Source of the DNA: Marinobacter fonticola
GTDB taxonomy: Bacteria > Pseudomonadota > Gammaproteobacteria > Pseudomonadales > Oleiphilaceae
Assembly (NCBI RefSeq): GCF_008122265.1
Contig: NZ_CP043042.1
Coordinates: 4,464,001-4,528,000 of the forward strand
Direction of reading: 5' to 3'
DNA length: 64,000 nt
How positions within the stretch are numbered: position 1 is the first letter of the stretch; the number at the start of each line of letters is the position of its first letter. Position numbers and translations under genes: made by a program. A model generated the notes under the pieces. That model ran no database searches and was not told where the DNA came from. It was given only the letters and a program-made list of their open reading frames with translations. This document shows, piece after piece, positions 43,970 through 56,527 of the stretch.

Positions 43970-44821
43970 CTAACGCAAAATGATCAGCGGGCTGCGGCTG
44001 GTCTTGAGCATGTTGGTGGTGGTGCTTCCCACCAAAAACTGACGGATGCGGGAATGGCCATAGGCGCCCATCACCAGTAGATCGATGGCGTGCTCTTCCT
44101 GGTAGGCATGCAGCGTTTTTTCCACGTCTCCGGCGCGGATGCTCAGGTGAACCTCGCAGCCGGCCGCCGTGAGCTTTTGCTCTGCGGCTTTGAGCTGAGC
44201 CCGGGCGGTCTCGGATTCGGTGCCTACCATGACCAAGTGGAGCGGGAAATCGCGAAAGATCGGACTATTGGACAGCAGGTCCACGCCCCGCTGGACGGTT
44301 TCGCTGCCATCAAACGCCAGCATGGCACTGCGCGGCGGACTGAACTCGTCCGGCACCAAAAGGATGGGATGGTGCAGGGTGCGAATAACGGTTTCAAGCT
44401 GGCTACCGATATGGTCGTCGCGGTCGCTGCTGCTCTCGCCGTGCAATCCCATCACCAATAGGCGGATTTTATTTTCTATATCCAGCAGGCTTTCCGCCAA
44501 ATCGCCGTGGCGCTGACGCTGCTGGACCGCCTCCACGCCATCCTCCCGCACCCTCGCCTGGGCCGCCTCCAGCATGTGCCGTCCTTGATCGAGTGCAAGG
44601 CGGCTGCGTTTCTGATCCAGCTCCGCCAGCTCTTCCAGTAGATGCTCGCGGCTGCCGAGACCGATGCTGCCCGCCAGGTCCGGTTCGGTGGGGTAGCGCT
44701 GCTGGTCCAACACGTGGAACAGCATCAGCGGCGCCGTGAGCCGGAGGGTGGCCCAGGCAGCATAGTCACAGACGGCCATGGTCGATCGTGAACCATCGAT
44801 ACATGCGACAACATTGGACAT
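43970..44821 (-). CDS. Tandem universal stress protein
   Basis: The 283-residue protein contains two Usp domains. The first (about 1-140) has the DGS start and VMGLHGESSSDRDDHIGSQLE in place of the ATP loop; the second (about 150-283) has VMGAYGHSRIRQFLVGSTT, the full G-X2-G-X9-G(S/T) ATP-binding motif. Such tandem proteins respond to starvation or respiratory stress. It follows the NhaB gene on the same strand with about 110 bases between, so an operon is possible but not evident. Confidence 0.9.
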   Translation of the reverse strand: MSNVVACIDGSRSTMAVCDYAAWATLRLTAPLMLFHVLDQQRYPTEPDLAGSIGLGSREHLLEELAELDQKRSRLALDQGRHMLEAAQARVREDGVEAVQQRQRHGDLAESLLDIENKIRLLVMGLHGESSSDRDDHIGSQLETVIRTLHHPILLVPDEFSPPRSAMLAFDGSETVQRGVDLLSNSPIFRDFPLHLVMVGTESETARAQLKAAEQKLTAAGCEVHLSIRAGDVEKTLHAYQEEHAIDLLVMGAYGHSRIRQFLVGSTTTNMLKTSRSPLIILR

Positions 44822-44934
44822 CGTTCCCTCCTATTTCGGCGCTCTGTTTCAGCACTCTGTTTCGGCGCTCGCCGCGCCCCGCCATCTTTCGTTCCCAGTG
44901 TGCCTTGAACCGATAGCCGGCGTCACGCAGCCAT

Positions 44935-46440
44935 TCAGATGAAGTTGACCACACATAATAGGCCGACGGTTCCCATAACCAGGGTATACGGGAACGCCAT
45001 CACCACCATTCGGCCGTAGGACAGCCTAACCAACGGCGCGATGGCCGAGGTCAGCAAAAATAGAAACGCCGCCTGGCCGTTCGGCGTGGCCACGCTGGGC
45101 AGGTTGGTGCCGGTGTTGATCGCCACCGCCAGCTTCTCGAAGTGAGCCTGGGAGATGGCACCCGACTCCAGCGCCTGTTTGATTTCGCTGATGTAGACCG
45201 TAGCCACGAAAACATTATCGCTGATCATCGACAGCAGGCCGTTGGCCACAAAAAACATGCCCGGCTGCTGGGACTCAGGCAGACTCAGCACATAGTTGAT
45301 GACCGGCGTGAACAAGTGCTGCTCGTGGATCACCGCGACGATGGCGAAAAACACGATCAGTAGCGAGGTGAACGGCAGCGCTTCCTGGAATGCCTTGCCG
45401 ATTTGGTGCTCATCGGTAATGCCGGTAAAGGACGTGATCAGGATGATGACCAGCAGGCCGATCAAGCCCACTTCGGCCAGATGGAACGCCAAACCGACCA
45501 CCAGGACAATCGCGGCCAATCCCTGGATCCAGAGAGCAGCGCGATCAGAAGCGGTACGGCGAGCGCGCTCGTTGGCGGCGAATTCTTCCAGCACCTGACG
45601 CACCGGTTTGGGCAGGCGAGCCCCGTAACCGAACCAGCGCAGTTTCTCCAGCACCAAACAGGTGAACAGGCCGGCGACCAATACCGGCAGGCTCACCGGC
45701 GCCGTGCGCTGGAAGAAAGTGGCAAAATCCCAGCCCACTTCCTTGGCAATCAGCAAGTTCTGAGGCTCGCCCACCATAGTGGCAACACCACCCAGGGCGG
45801 TGCCGACAGCACCGTGCATCAGCAGGCTGCGAAGAAACGCGCGGAAATCCTCCAGATCCTCCCGGTGTAATTCGATGACACTTTCATCCGAATTGGCGTT
45901 GTGGTCGTCGTGATGGTAGCCCTTGCCCGAAGCCACCTTGTGGTAGACCGAATAGAAACCGACCGCAACGCTGATAATGACCGCGGTGACCGTCAAAGCA
46001 TCGAGAAACGCCGAAAGAAACGCAGCCGCGAGGGAGAACAGTAGCGACAGCTTGGACTTGGACCGTACACCCACCAGAATCTGGGTAAACGTGACCAGTA
46101 GCAGGTCCTTCATGAAGTAGATGCCCGCCACCATGAACATCAGCAGCATGATCACCGGCAGGTTGTGCAGGACCTCCAGATAAACCGCATCCGCCGACGT
46201 CATGCCGATGAGCAGGGCCTCGATCGCCAGCAACCCGCCGGGCTGGAGTGGGTAGCATTTCAACGCCATCGCCAGCGTGAAGATGAACTCGCCGACCAGT
46301 AGCCAACCCGCGACGCCAGGGCCAAGTGCCCATAGCACCAGAGGATTGATGGCAAGGAAAAGTAGAATCGCCTGCTTGTACCAGGTCGGCGCATTGCCGA
46401 GAAAATTCGCGGTAAAGCCGCCAAATACAGTGGTTGGCAT
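44935..46440 (-). CDS. nhaB: Na+/H+ antiporter NhaB
   Basis: The ATG at 46440 gives 501 residues. The start [22 protein letters not shown], many hydrophobic helices, [26 protein letters not shown] in the middle and [23 protein letters not shown] near the end are signature NhaB. It exchanges sodium for protons at the inner membrane, fitting a marine or halotolerant host. A second, more distal ATG at 46545 would add non-homologous residues. Confidence 0.95.
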   Translation of the reverse strand: MPTTVFGGFTANFLGNAPTWYKQAILLFLAINPLVLWALGPGVAGWLLVGEFIFTLAMALKCYPLQPGGLLAIEALLIGMTSADAVYLEVLHNLPVIMLLMFMVAGIYFMKDLLLVTFTQILVGVRSKSKLSLLFSLAAAFLSAFLDALTVTAVIISVAVGFYSVYHKVASGKGYHHDDHNANSDESVIELHREDLEDFRAFLRSLLMHGAVGTALGGVATMVGEPQNLLIAKEVGWDFATFFQRTAPVSLPVLVAGLFTCLVLEKLRWFGYGARLPKPVRQVLEEFAANERARRTASDRAALWIQGLAAIVLVVGLAFHLAEVGLIGLLVIILITSFTGITDEHQIGKAFQEALPFTSLLIVFFAIVAVIHEQHLFTPVINYVLSLPESQQPGMFFVANGLLSMISDNVFVATVYISEIKQALESGAISQAHFEKLAVAINTGTNLPSVATPNGQAAFLFLLTSAIAPLVRLSYGRMVVMAFPYTLVMGTVGLLCVVNFI

Positions 46441-46769
46441 GGTATCCGCCGTCGTTTTTAGTTGTTGGAACGAGTCAATTGTTGTTTGAGATCGAAAGGA
46501 AGGGAACTTGAGCCGGATTAGGGCCGCTATATAAAGCGCGAGCACGGCATGGGGCGTCCCTGAGTCAAACCAGGCACATTGCCCGGCTCAACAAAAACCG
46601 GCGGAATAATAGCAAAACGCCGGCAGCTTTGTTACTGCCGCCATGTAAATGCCATCCATGGTCTGCTGCGCAGCCGCGCCTTCTCGAAAGCGAGTCTGCG
46701 ACTGACCGGATTTAACAGAGCGTCGCCTTGTCCGGGTTGAATAGGCGAAACATCTTGATTCGCTTCAAA
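46441..46769. other. Upstream region of nhaB
   Basis: About 330 bases without a recognisable gene. They must include the nhaB promoter on the minus strand. GCCGCC-rich text around 46620-46690 has weak dyads only. Confidence 0.3.
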
Positions 46770-46784
46770 TGATAATAATTTTCA
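46770..46784 (+). promoter_or_regulatory. Fur box
   Basis: TGATAATAATTTTCA matches the 7-1-7 Fur consensus TGATAATnATTATCA with one mismatch and sits in an AT-rich stretch. It lies 81 bases before the small ORF at 46866. Iron-dependent repression of that transcript by Fur is expected. Confidence 0.7.
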
Positions 46785-46865
46785 TTTGTATTTTTATCCA
46801 ACTTCGACCTATCTTGAGGCTAGAGCACTAGGCAGTCGGCATGAACTGAAGAGGGGAGAGAAAGC

Positions 46866-47021
46866 ATGAGCGAGCAAGTGACCCAAATGGCGGGATCGCC
46901 CACATCGCTGTGTCAGGCATGGCGCAAGTTGAGGCTTCAAGTGCAGGGCGACAACGTCAGAAAAACCAAGCCCACGAACAAGCGGAGCGCAGCACTAGGC
47001 CCACCTCTGGGGAGGACCTAG
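46866..47021 (+). CDS. Small ORF behind a Fur box, unknown
   Basis: A 51-codon ORF has GGGGAGAG ten bases before its ATG. The product (MSEQVTQMAGSPTSLCQAWR at the start) is basic with no membrane segment or known domain, and does not show the HemP consensus. The transcript ends in a nested hairpin, CACTAGG...CCTAGTG (46992-47023), that contains the stop codon. A Fur-controlled small RNA is an equal possibility. Confidence 0.45.
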   Translation: MSEQVTQMAGSPTSLCQAWRKLRLQVQGDNVRKTKPTNKRSAALGPPLGRT

Positions 47022-47030
47022 TGTGCCATG

Positions 47031-48275
47031 CTAGCGCGCAGTGCTGATGGTCTGAGCCGTCGAGGGATTTTCTACCGCATCGGCCAGCATTTCTGCAGTG
47101 ATGGCGGAGAGCGTCCAACCCAGGTGACCATGACCGGTGTTATAGAACACGGTTGGCAGCCGACCCGGCCCGACCCGTGGCATCATGTTCGGCAGCATCG
47201 GCCGCAGCCCCGCCCAGGGTACGACCCGGCGCGTGCTCACGCCTGGGAAACATTGCTCGACCCAGGTCACTAGCGGCTGAACCCGGTTTGCTCGGATATC
47301 CCGGTTGTAGCCGCTGAATTCGGCCGTACCCGCCACCCGGAAACGGTCGTCGCCCAATCGACTGGTGACGATCTTGGTTTCATCGTCCAGCAGGCTGACG
47401 GTGGGCGCGGACTCTTGGGACTGCGGCTCGTCCAGGTGGACGGTGATCGAGTAGCCCTTAACCGGATAAATATTCACCCGGTCGCCGAGCTTGGCGGCCA
47501 GGGCACGGCTTCCCACGCCCGCACAGACGACCAGGCCATCGAACTCATGGCGCTGTTCATCCTCGCCGTCGCTTGACGTGACCCAGGCGCGGCTCTGGTC
47601 GGCGCCCAAATCAGTGACCGCGTGGCCGTAACGAGTTTCCACGCCCAGCCGCTCGGTAGCCGCAGCCAGGCCCTGCGTAAATTTGTGGATATCGCCCGTG
47701 GAATCGCTCTCCGTGAAGAAGCCGCCGTAATAGGTACCCGCCAGTGTCGGTTCGATGGCACGCATCTCTTCCGGCGTTACCGCACGGCGCTCAAGGCCCC
47801 CGGCTGCCAGCAGCTTGGTGACGTTCGCGGCGTGATCGAAGCCGGCCTTTTTGCGGTAGATATGCAGAATACCGCGACGCTCCAGATCGAAATCGATGCC
47901 CTCGTTCTTGGCCCACTCAAATAGGTGGTCTCGGGCGGCGATCGCCAAGCGCGCCGTTTCGGTGGTATTGGTTTCGTACTGGGGTATGGCGGCGATGAAC
48001 TCGGCGAACCAGCTCAGCTTATGCCAGGAGGGCTTAGGGTTGACCAGCAAAGGCGCATCGTTGCGCATCATCCAGCGCAGGCCCTTAACGATGGTTTTCC
48101 AGTTGTTCCAGACTTCGGCGTTGGAGGCCGACAACTGCCCGCCATTGGCGAAAGACGTTTCCATCGCCGCGTAGCGGTGTTTTTCGAAGACAGTGACGTC
48201 GAGGCCACGCTTGGCCAAGGTGTAGGCGGTCGTAATACCGGTAATACCGCCGCCAATAACAGCAATACGTTTCAT
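47031..48275 (-). CDS. dadA: D-amino acid dehydrogenase small subunit
   Basis: The ATG at 48275, six bases after GGAG, gives 414 residues. The FAD loop GGGITGITTAYTLAKRG is at residues 8-24; GGQLSASNAEVWNNWKTI and GHGHLGWTLS near the end are DadA hallmarks. It oxidises D-alanine and other D-amino acids to keto acids, passing electrons to the respiratory chain at the inner membrane. A tandem glycine riboswitch lies in its leader, which suggests it is tuned to glycine, perhaps because it also oxidises glycine or relieves toxicity. Confidence 0.94.
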   Translation of the reverse strand: MKRIAVIGGGITGITTAYTLAKRGLDVTVFEKHRYAAMETSFANGGQLSASNAEVWNNWKTIVKGLRWMMRNDAPLLVNPKPSWHKLSWFAEFIAAIPQYETNTTETARLAIAARDHLFEWAKNEGIDFDLERRGILHIYRKKAGFDHAANVTKLLAAGGLERRAVTPEEMRAIEPTLAGTYYGGFFTESDSTGDIHKFTQGLAAATERLGVETRYGHAVTDLGADQSRAWVTSSDGEDEQRHEFDGLVVCAGVGSRALAAKLGDRVNIYPVKGYSITVHLDEPQSQESAPTVSLLDDETKIVTSRLGDDRFRVAGTAEFSGYNRDIRANRVQPLVTWVEQCFPGVSTRRVVPWAGLRPMLPNMMPRVGPGRLPTVFYNTGHGHLGWTLSAITAEMLADAVENPSTAQTISTAR

Positions 48276-48324
48276 GATCATCTCCAGGCGCGTCGGGGTC
48301 AGCTTTCTACACAACTGCAGAAAG

Positions 48325-48535
48325 CACCCCTTCCGTCACTGAACCTGAGAGATTCACGCGCCGCTACACAAGTCCAGCGACCGCTTGCTCCTTCGGTGTG
48401 CCAACTGACGCAGATGTCGGCAGCTCTTCGGAAAGTGTCCCGTGATAGCGGTCCTTTTGCCTGAGAGTTTCCGGGGCAGTTGCTCCTTCGGCGCCGACCA
48501 CACCGCAGTGTGGATCAGTCTCTCCCGCTATCACG
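48325..48535 (-). ncRNA. Tandem glycine riboswitch upstream of dadA
   Basis: Read on the minus strand, the leader starts GTGATAGCGGGAGAG and closes the first aptamer with CCGCTATCAC (a perfect 10-bp P1). Each of the two aptamers has a conserved GCCGAAGGAGCAA or CACCGAAGGAGCAA block and a CTCTCAGG strand, exactly the glycine riboswitch core, and the second ends at GACGGAAGGGG. The linker between them is typical of tandem cooperative glycine riboswitches. A CTTTCT...AGAAAG hairpin follows before the dadA Shine-Dalgarno and could be the expression platform. Confidence 0.92.
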
Positions 48536-48676
48536 TCGAATAATGGTGTTTATTTTGATCCGTAGCGGAAAGATAGCAGATATGCCGTTGGTAAAAAACA
48601 TACCGCGCAAAACAGGCGTCGGTTGCCATAGGCTGACGCTAGGCTACGGGGCCGGAGGCCCCGGACCGGATATCTT

Positions 48677-50509
48677 TTATTCGACCGTCACACTCTTGGC
48701 CAAGTTGCGCGGCTGGTCCACATCGGTGCCTTTCAGTACAGCCACATGGTAGGACAGCAACTGCAACGGCACCGTATACACAATCGGCGCGGTAATCGGG
48801 TGAACTGCCGGGATCGACATCACATGGACGCCATCGTCCTCTGCCAGACCCGCTTCACCGTCGGCGAACACGAACAGCTCACCGCCCCGGGCACGAACCT
48901 CTTCCAGGTTGGACATGAGCTTTTCCATCATCATGTTATTGGGCGCCACGGTGACGACCGGCATTTCGCTGTCCACCAGGGCCAGCGGACCATGCTTGAG
49001 TTCGCCGGCGGGGTAGGCTTCCGCGTGGATATAGGAAATTTCCTTAAGCTTGAGGGCCCCTTCCAGGGCGACCGGGAACATGGCGCCCCGGCCCAGGAAC
49101 AGGCTGTGGTGTTTGTCGATGAAGGCGCGGCTCAGATCGGCAATCTTGCCGTCCAGCGCGAGGACTTGTTCAACCTGTTTCGGCAACTGACGCAGCGCCT
49201 GGACAATTTCAGCTTCTTTCTCATTCCCCAGGCCATTACGACGGGCGAGTGCCAGGGTAAAGATCAGCAAAGCGGTAAGCTGGGTCGTGAACGCCTTGGT
49301 GGACGCAACGCCGATTTCCGGACCGGCCTGAGTCATGACCACTAAGTCGGATTCGCGGACCAGCGAACTGCCCGGCACGTTGCATACCGCCAGAGCTGCC
49401 CGGAAACCGGCCTGTTTGGCCTGGCGAAGTGCGGCCAGGGTATCGGCGGTCTCACCGGACTGGGAGATGGTTAGAAAGAGGGTATCGGGCTGTATCACGT
49501 GGCTGCGGTAACGGAATTCCGAGGCTACTTCCACTGAACAGGGCACGCCGGCCAGTTCTTCGATCCAGTAACGCGCCACCATACCGGCATGGTAACTGGT
49601 GCCGCAGGCAACGATCTGGACGTGACGGATATCCGCCAATAGATTCTCGGCGTCGGTGCCCAATGCCTGTTCCAGCACCTTACTGTCGGTCAGGCGGCCC
49701 TCCATGGTGGCCTGAATCACCTTGGGCTGCTCGTAGATTTCCTTGAGCATAAAGTGACGGTACTCGCCTTTATCGGCGGCGTCATGGCCGTGTTCGTAGC
49801 GGTGCGTTGGGCGCTCAACCGCTTGGCCGTCGCGATCCCAAAGACGTACGTTGTCTTTGCGGATTTCCGCCACATCGCCTTCTTCCAGGTAGATGAAGCG
49901 ATCCGTTACCGGGAGCAAAGCCAACGGGTCGGAAGCGGCAAAATTCTCGCCGATACCCACACCCACAACCAGCGGGCTCCCTTCCCGGCTGACGATGATT
50001 CGCTCAGGATCGTCCGCATGGAGCACGGCCAGGGCGAAAGCGCCGCGCAGTTCGGCGATAGACGCCTTCACCGCCTCGAGCAAATCGCCGGCCTTGCGGA
50101 AATGCGATTCGATCAGATGGGCCACCACTTCGGTGTCGGTCTGGGAGGTGAAATTGAAGCCCTCGCCCTTCAGGCGTTCCCGCAGCGGCTGATAATTCTC
50201 AATAATACCGTTATGGACGATCGCCAGCCGCTCGCCGGACATGTGCGGATGGGCATTCTGCCGGGAAGGCTCCCCGTGGGTCGCCCAACGGGTATGGGCG
50301 ATGCCCACGAGTCCGCGATTCGGCGAGGTTTTCAGGACGTCGGCCAAAGCGCTGACCTTGCCCACTTCCCGCTCCCGTACTAACGCGCCCGTTGGGTCCA
50401 ACACTGCCATACCCGCAGAGTCGTAACCCCGGTATTCAAGCCGCCGCAGCCCCTCCAGCAAAATGGCCGGGACATCCCTTTCCGATACTGCACCTACAAT
50501 TCCACACAT
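48677..50509 (-). CDS. glmS: Glutamine-fructose-6-phosphate aminotransferase (isomerising)
   Basis: The 610-residue enzyme begins MCGIVG with the nucleophilic Cys2 of the glutaminase domain; two SIS isomerase domains follow ([29 protein letters not shown]), and it ends AKSVTVE as usual. It makes glucosamine-6-phosphate, the first step to UDP-GlcNAc for peptidoglycan and lipopolysaccharide. AAAGG precedes the start. glmU lies 52 bases upstream, in the usual glmUS order. Confidence 0.98.
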   Translation of the reverse strand: MCGIVGAVSERDVPAILLEGLRRLEYRGYDSAGMAVLDPTGALVREREVGKVSALADVLKTSPNRGLVGIAHTRWATHGEPSRQNAHPHMSGERLAIVHNGIIENYQPLRERLKGEGFNFTSQTDTEVVAHLIESHFRKAGDLLEAVKASIAELRGAFALAVLHADDPERIIVSREGSPLVVGVGIGENFAASDPLALLPVTDRFIYLEEGDVAEIRKDNVRLWDRDGQAVERPTHRYEHGHDAADKGEYRHFMLKEIYEQPKVIQATMEGRLTDSKVLEQALGTDAENLLADIRHVQIVACGTSYHAGMVARYWIEELAGVPCSVEVASEFRYRSHVIQPDTLFLTISQSGETADTLAALRQAKQAGFRAALAVCNVPGSSLVRESDLVVMTQAGPEIGVASTKAFTTQLTALLIFTLALARRNGLGNEKEAEIVQALRQLPKQVEQVLALDGKIADLSRAFIDKHHSLFLGRGAMFPVALEGALKLKEISYIHAEAYPAGELKHGPLALVDSEMPVVTVAPNNMMMEKLMSNLEEVRARGGELFVFADGEAGLAEDDGVHVMSIPAVHPITAPIVYTVPLQLLSYHVAVLKGTDVDQPRNLAKSVTVE

Positions 50510-50561
50510 ACCTTTGTCCTAAACCTCGGTTATCGAGCCGGCTTAACGGCGAATCCATCGA

Positions 50562-51929
50562 CTATTTCTTTTGCGGACGCGCCCAATCCTGAATGTTGCG
50601 CTGGCGACCGCGAGCAACAGCCAGCTCGTCGGCTTCGACGTCTCGAGTGATGGTGGAGCCGGCGCCGATAGTTGCGCCTTCGGCCACCGTCACCGGTGCG
50701 ACCAATGCGGTATTGGAACCGACAAAGACGTCGTCGCCCAGACGGGTCTGGTGTTTGTTCACCCCATCATAGTTGCAGGTGATGGTGCCTGCACCCACAT
50801 TCACATTACGGCCCAGCAAGGCATCGCCGACATAACTGAGATGATTGATCTTGCTGCCTTCGCCAACAATGGCCTTCTTGGTTTCGACGAAGTTACCCAC
50901 TTTGGCGCCTTTTGCCAGCTCGGTGCCGGGACGTAGGCGAGCAAAGGGGCCGACCTGGGCGCCGGGTCCGACATCGGCGCCGTCAATCACGGAGTGGGCT
51001 TCGATCTGCGCACCTTCGCGCAGGACGGCATTGCGGATGAAGCAGTGGGGGCCGATAGCGACATTGGACTCAACGGTCACTTCACCCTCGAACACCACAT
51101 TGACGTCGATGGTGGCGTCCTGGCCGACAGTAAGCCTGCCGCGCACATCGATTCGCGCGGGGTCGGCCAAGGTGGCGCCTTCGGTCATGAGCCGGCGGGC
51201 CTCCTCCGCTTGGTACCAACGTTCCAGCTCAGCCAGCTGGACGCGATTGTTCACGCCCTGCACTTCAAAGCCGGTGAGCGGATGAGCCACCTTGACGCCT
51301 ACATTTTCTTTCACTGCCATGGCGATGACGTCGGTCAGGTAATATTCGCCCTGGGCATTACTGTTGGAGAGCTTCGGCAACCATTCCTTCAACTGGCGGG
51401 CCGACACGCCGAGAATGCCCGTATTCACTTCCCGGATACGCAGTTGTTCGCTGTTAGCGTCCTTTTGCTCGACGATGGACTGAACGTTGCCGCCGGTATC
51501 CCGCACGATGCGGCCATAGCCATCGGGATTGTCCAGCTCCACAGTGAGCAGTGCGATAGCGGCTTCGCTGACCTGATCAGCCAGGTGCTGAAGCGTTTCC
51601 GGCCGGGTCAACGGGACGTCGCCGTAGAGAATCAGAACCCGCGCCTCATCGGGTAGGTTGGGCAGGGCTTGGGCCACGGCATGGCCGGTGCCGAGCTGCT
51701 CTGACTGAAGCGCCCACTGGATATCCTCCGCCGGGGTCTCCGCGCGCACCTGATCGGCACCGTGGCCGATAACACCGTGAATGCCGGAAGCCCCGAGGGC
51801 CCGGGCAGTATCGATGACATGGTGAAGCATCGGTTTACCGGCGACCTTGTGAAGGACCTTGGGCAGGCTCGATTTCATGCGCGAGCCCTGACCGGCGGCG
51901 AGGATAACGACGTGGAGGGGTTGGGTCAT
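50562..51929 (-). CDS. glmU: Bifunctional N-acetylglucosamine-1-phosphate uridyltransferase/acetyltransferase
   Basis: The 455-residue enzyme has the uridyltransferase signature [18 protein letters not shown] at 11-28 and a C-terminal left-handed beta-helix (from about 250; ...[31 protein letters not shown]). It acetylates glucosamine-1-phosphate and transfers UMP to give UDP-GlcNAc. It is co-transcribed with glmS. Confidence 0.98.
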   Translation of the reverse strand: MTQPLHVVILAAGQGSRMKSSLPKVLHKVAGKPMLHHVIDTARALGASGIHGVIGHGADQVRAETPAEDIQWALQSEQLGTGHAVAQALPNLPDEARVLILYGDVPLTRPETLQHLADQVSEAAIALLTVELDNPDGYGRIVRDTGGNVQSIVEQKDANSEQLRIREVNTGILGVSARQLKEWLPKLSNSNAQGEYYLTDVIAMAVKENVGVKVAHPLTGFEVQGVNNRVQLAELERWYQAEEARRLMTEGATLADPARIDVRGRLTVGQDATIDVNVVFEGEVTVESNVAIGPHCFIRNAVLREGAQIEAHSVIDGADVGPGAQVGPFARLRPGTELAKGAKVGNFVETKKAIVGEGSKINHLSYVGDALLGRNVNVGAGTITCNYDGVNKHQTRLGDDVFVGSNTALVAPVTVAEGATIGAGSTITRDVEADELAVARGRQRNIQDWARPQKK

Positions 51930-52001
51930 AGCAGTCTGGATTCCTTGAAACGTAGAACGGTCGGTCCGTCACTCGGCGGCAGAGGGCGACCACGAAACAA
52001 A

Positions 52002-52059
52002 AAAGCCGCATCCTTCTATAACGGCACCGGGTACGGTGGCTACGTCAGGATGCGGCTTT
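52002..52059 (-). terminator. Terminator of the ATP synthase operon
   Basis: AAAGCCGCATCCT and its complement AGGATGCGGCTTT form a perfect 13-bp stem around a 32-base loop that contains a smaller hairpin. On the minus strand the distal arm runs into T6. It sits just after atpC and before glmU. Confidence 0.9.
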
Positions 52060-52086
52060 CGAGTCTACCAGTAGATGCGTCAGGCG

Positions 52087-52506
52087 TCAGCGTGAGTTCC
52101 GCAGCTGCTGAATCGTTCTCAGCTTGGCGACGGCTTCGGCCAGCTCCACTGCTGCACGACCGTACTCGAACTCACCGGTCTTGTTCGCCAGAGCTTTCTC
52201 GGCTTCGCGCTGCGCTTGCTGGGCCGCCGCTTCGTCGACGTCTTTGGCACGGGTTGCCGTGTCAGCCAACAACGTGACTACCGAGGGCTGAACTTCAAGG
52301 TAACCACCGGAGACGTAGAGAATTTCCTCTTCACCACCCTGCTTGATCACCCGCACCGGACCCGGCTTGAGTTGAGTTAGCAGCGGGGTGTGTCCTGGTG
52401 CGATACCCAGATCACCTTCGGAGCCGGCCGCGATCAGCATCTCGACCAGCCCGGAGAAGATCTTCGTTTCAGCACTGACGACATCACAATGTATGGTCAT
52501 AGCCAT
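52087..52506 (-). CDS. atpC: ATP synthase epsilon subunit
   Basis: The 139-residue subunit has the beta-barrel start [20 protein letters not shown] and a helical hairpin C-terminus ([22 protein letters not shown]). It is the last gene of the operon, 33 bases after atpD, and regulates hydrolysis by F1. Confidence 0.97.
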   Translation of the reverse strand: MAMTIHCDVVSAETKIFSGLVEMLIAAGSEGDLGIAPGHTPLLTQLKPGPVRVIKQGGEEEILYVSGGYLEVQPSVVTLLADTATRAKDVDEAAAQQAQREAEKALANKTGEFEYGRAAVELAEAVAKLRTIQQLRNSR

Positions 52507-52539
52507 TTTTAGCCTCTTTGATCAGTCAGGAAGACGGCC

Positions 52540-53998
<1,459 letters not shown>

Positions 53999-54015
53999 GT
54001 TGGATCGTGAGGTCA

Positions 54016-54879
54016 TCAGACCGACGCTGCACCGCTCACGATTTCCGAAATCTCTTGGGTGATCGCTGCCTGACGGGCCTTGTTGTAGGCCAGCTGCAGG
54101 TCGTTGATGATGTCGCCGGCGTTATCGGTGGCGCTCTTCATAGCAATCATTCGCGCCGCCTGCTCACAGGCCAGGTTTTCCATCACACCCTGATAAACTT
54201 GAGATTCGATGTAACGTGTCAGAAGACCATCGAGAATCTGCCGGGCGTCCGGCTCGTAGATGTAATCCCACTGGTTCTTTTTGACGTCTTCATCTGTATC
54301 GGCGGGCAATGGCAGCAGTTGCTCGATCTCGGGACTCTGGGTCATGGTGTTCACGAATGCGTTACTGACCAGGTAGAGACGATCGATCTTGCCTTCCTCG
54401 AACGCGTCGAGCATGACCTTGACGTTGCCGATCAATTGTTCGGCACTGGGGGAGTCCCCCAGTTGGGTCAGCGCCGCGACGACGTTACCGCCATAGTTGC
54501 GGAAAAAGGAGGCGCCTTTCTGCCCAATAGCACAGAGGTCGGCTTCCACGCCCTTTTCCTTCCATTGCCGCATGTCCCGGACTAGGGTCTTGAACAGGTT
54601 GATGTTCAAGCCGCCACAGAGGCCACGATCCGAGGAGATCACGATATAGCCCACACGCTTGACATCGCGCTCGACCATGAACGGATGCGTATATTGGGCA
54701 TTTGCCTTGGCAATATGCCCGATGACCTGCCGCATCTTCTCCGCATACGGGCGGGTCGCCTGCATGCGGTCCTGAGCCTTGCGCATCTTACTCGCCGCCA
54801 CCATTTCCATGGCGGAGGTGATCTTCTGCGTGCTCTTGATGCTGGAGATCTGGTTACGTATTTCTTTTCCGACGGCCAT
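54016..54879 (-). CDS. atpG: ATP synthase gamma subunit
   Basis: The 287-residue subunit begins [29 protein letters not shown] and ends in the C-terminal helix with [16 protein letters not shown], both conserved features. It is the rotating shaft linking Fo to F1. An 84-base spacer separates it from atpD. Confidence 0.98.
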   Translation of the reverse strand: MAVGKEIRNQISSIKSTQKITSAMEMVAASKMRKAQDRMQATRPYAEKMRQVIGHIAKANAQYTHPFMVERDVKRVGYIVISSDRGLCGGLNINLFKTLVRDMRQWKEKGVEADLCAIGQKGASFFRNYGGNVVAALTQLGDSPSAEQLIGNVKVMLDAFEEGKIDRLYLVSNAFVNTMTQSPEIEQLLPLPADTDEDVKKNQWDYIYEPDARQILDGLLTRYIESQVYQGVMENLACEQAARMIAMKSATDNAGDIINDLQLAYNKARQAAITQEISEIVSGAASV

Positions 54880-54954
54880 AACTCACTGCCTTTTCAAGTT
54901 AGACACTCGCGAGCCTGAAACTGACAGGGCCCGCCGGTGGGGCGGGCCTGCGGC

Positions 54955-56499
54955 TTACCAGGTCTGAGTGGTCTTGAATTTCTCGATTGCAGCTTTCAGG
55001 TCCGCGGCGATCTCGTCGTTGTAATCGCCCTTCTCGTTGATCTTGGCCAGGAGCTCAGACTGTTCGCTGCGCATCCAATCCATCAGGGCGGCTTCGAATG
55101 CAACCACCTTGTCGACATCAACGTCGTCGAGGAAACCTTCGTTTGCTGCATATAGAACCGTACCCATTTCAGCCACGGACATCGGGCTGTACTGGTTCTG
55201 CTTCATCAATTCGGTGACACGCTGACCGTGCTCGAGCTGCTTACGGGTCGCCTCGTCCAGATCAGACGCAAACTGGGCGAAAGCCGCCAGTTCACGGTAC
55301 TGAGCCAGAGCCAGACGGATACCGCCACCCAGCTTCTTCATGATTTTGGTCTGCGCGGAACCACCGACCCGGGAAACCGACACACCGGCGTTCATCGCCG
55401 GACGGATACCGGAGTTGAACAGGTTGGTTTCCAGGAAGATCTGACCGTCGGTAATCGAGATTACGTTGGTCGGTACGAACGCGGACACGTCGCCGGCCTG
55501 GGTTTCGATCAGCGGCAGGGCCGTCAGGGAACCGGTCTTGCCTTTGACTTCGCCGTTGGTCATCTGCTCAACGTAGTCAGCGTTAACGCGGGAAGCGCGC
55601 TCCAGCAGACGCGAGTGCAGGTAGAAAACGTCACCTGGGTAGGCCTCACGACCGGGCGGACGACGCAGCAGCAGGGAGATCTGACGATAGGCCACGGCCT
55701 GCTTGGACAGGTCGTCGAAGACAATCAACGCGTCTTCGCCGCGGTCGCGGAAGTATTCACCCATGGACGTACCGGAATACGGTGCCAGGAACTGCATAGC
55801 GGCCGGATCGGCAGCGCCGGCCGCAACCACGATGGTATGGTCCATAGCGCCGTGCTCTTCCAGCTTGCGCACCACGGCGGCAATGGAAGACTGCTTCTGG
55901 CCGACGGCGACATAGATACACTTGATGCCGCTGTCTTTCTGGTTGATGATCGCATCGATCGCCACAGCGGTCTTACCGATCTGGCGGTCGCCGATGATCA
56001 GCTCACGCTGGCCGCGACCGATAGGCACCATGGTGTCGATGGCTTTCAGACCGGTCTGGACCGGCTGGTCGACGGACTGACGAGCGATAACGCCCGGCGC
56101 GACTTTCTCGATCGGAGCGGTCAGCTCGGTGCCCAGATCACCCTTACCGTCAATCACGTTACCCAGTGCATCGACGACGCGGCCCAGCAGTTGCTCACCG
56201 ACGGGCACTTCCAGGATACGACCGGTACAACGGACTTTACCGCCTTCTTCAAGACCTTCGTAATCACCCAGAACAACCGCACCGACGGAATCGCGCTCGA
56301 GGTTGAGCGCCATGCCGAAAATACCGTTGTCGAATTCAATCATCTCGCCATACATGACGTCGGCGAGACCGTGGACACGCACGATGCCGTCGGAGACCGA
56401 CAGGATCGTACCTTCGTTGCGTGCTTCGGAAGAGATATCGAGTTTCTCGATTCTCTTCTTAATGATGTCACTGATCTCGGATGGATTCAGTTGCTGCAT
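54955..56499 (-). CDS. atpA: ATP synthase alpha subunit
   Basis: The 514-residue subunit starts [20 protein letters not shown] and has Walker [10 protein letters not shown] near 169 and [10 protein letters not shown]. It pairs with beta to form the catalytic hexamer of F1. It ends with the conserved [14 protein letters not shown]. Confidence 0.99.
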   Translation of the reverse strand: MQQLNPSEISDIIKKRIEKLDISSEARNEGTILSVSDGIVRVHGLADVMYGEMIEFDNGIFGMALNLERDSVGAVVLGDYEGLEEGGKVRCTGRILEVPVGEQLLGRVVDALGNVIDGKGDLGTELTAPIEKVAPGVIARQSVDQPVQTGLKAIDTMVPIGRGQRELIIGDRQIGKTAVAIDAIINQKDSGIKCIYVAVGQKQSSIAAVVRKLEEHGAMDHTIVVAAGAADPAAMQFLAPYSGTSMGEYFRDRGEDALIVFDDLSKQAVAYRQISLLLRRPPGREAYPGDVFYLHSRLLERASRVNADYVEQMTNGEVKGKTGSLTALPLIETQAGDVSAFVPTNVISITDGQIFLETNLFNSGIRPAMNAGVSVSRVGGSAQTKIMKKLGGGIRLALAQYRELAAFAQFASDLDEATRKQLEHGQRVTELMKQNQYSPMSVAEMGTVLYAANEGFLDDVDVDKVVAFEAALMDWMRSEQSELLAKINEKGDYNDEIAADLKAAIEKFKTTQTW

Positions 56500-56527
56500 G
56501 CCTTTATCCTCAAACCTTGTGCTGAAA

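Noticed and set aside
46866..47021. HemP identity for the Fur-box small ORF
   Set aside because: The peptide does not show the HemP H-x-G-x-x-Y-x-L-R type core; only position suggests it.
50510..50561. glmS ribozyme in the glmU-glmS spacer
   Set aside because: Only 52 bases long and no ribozyme core; the element is typical of Firmicutes, not of gammaproteobacteria.
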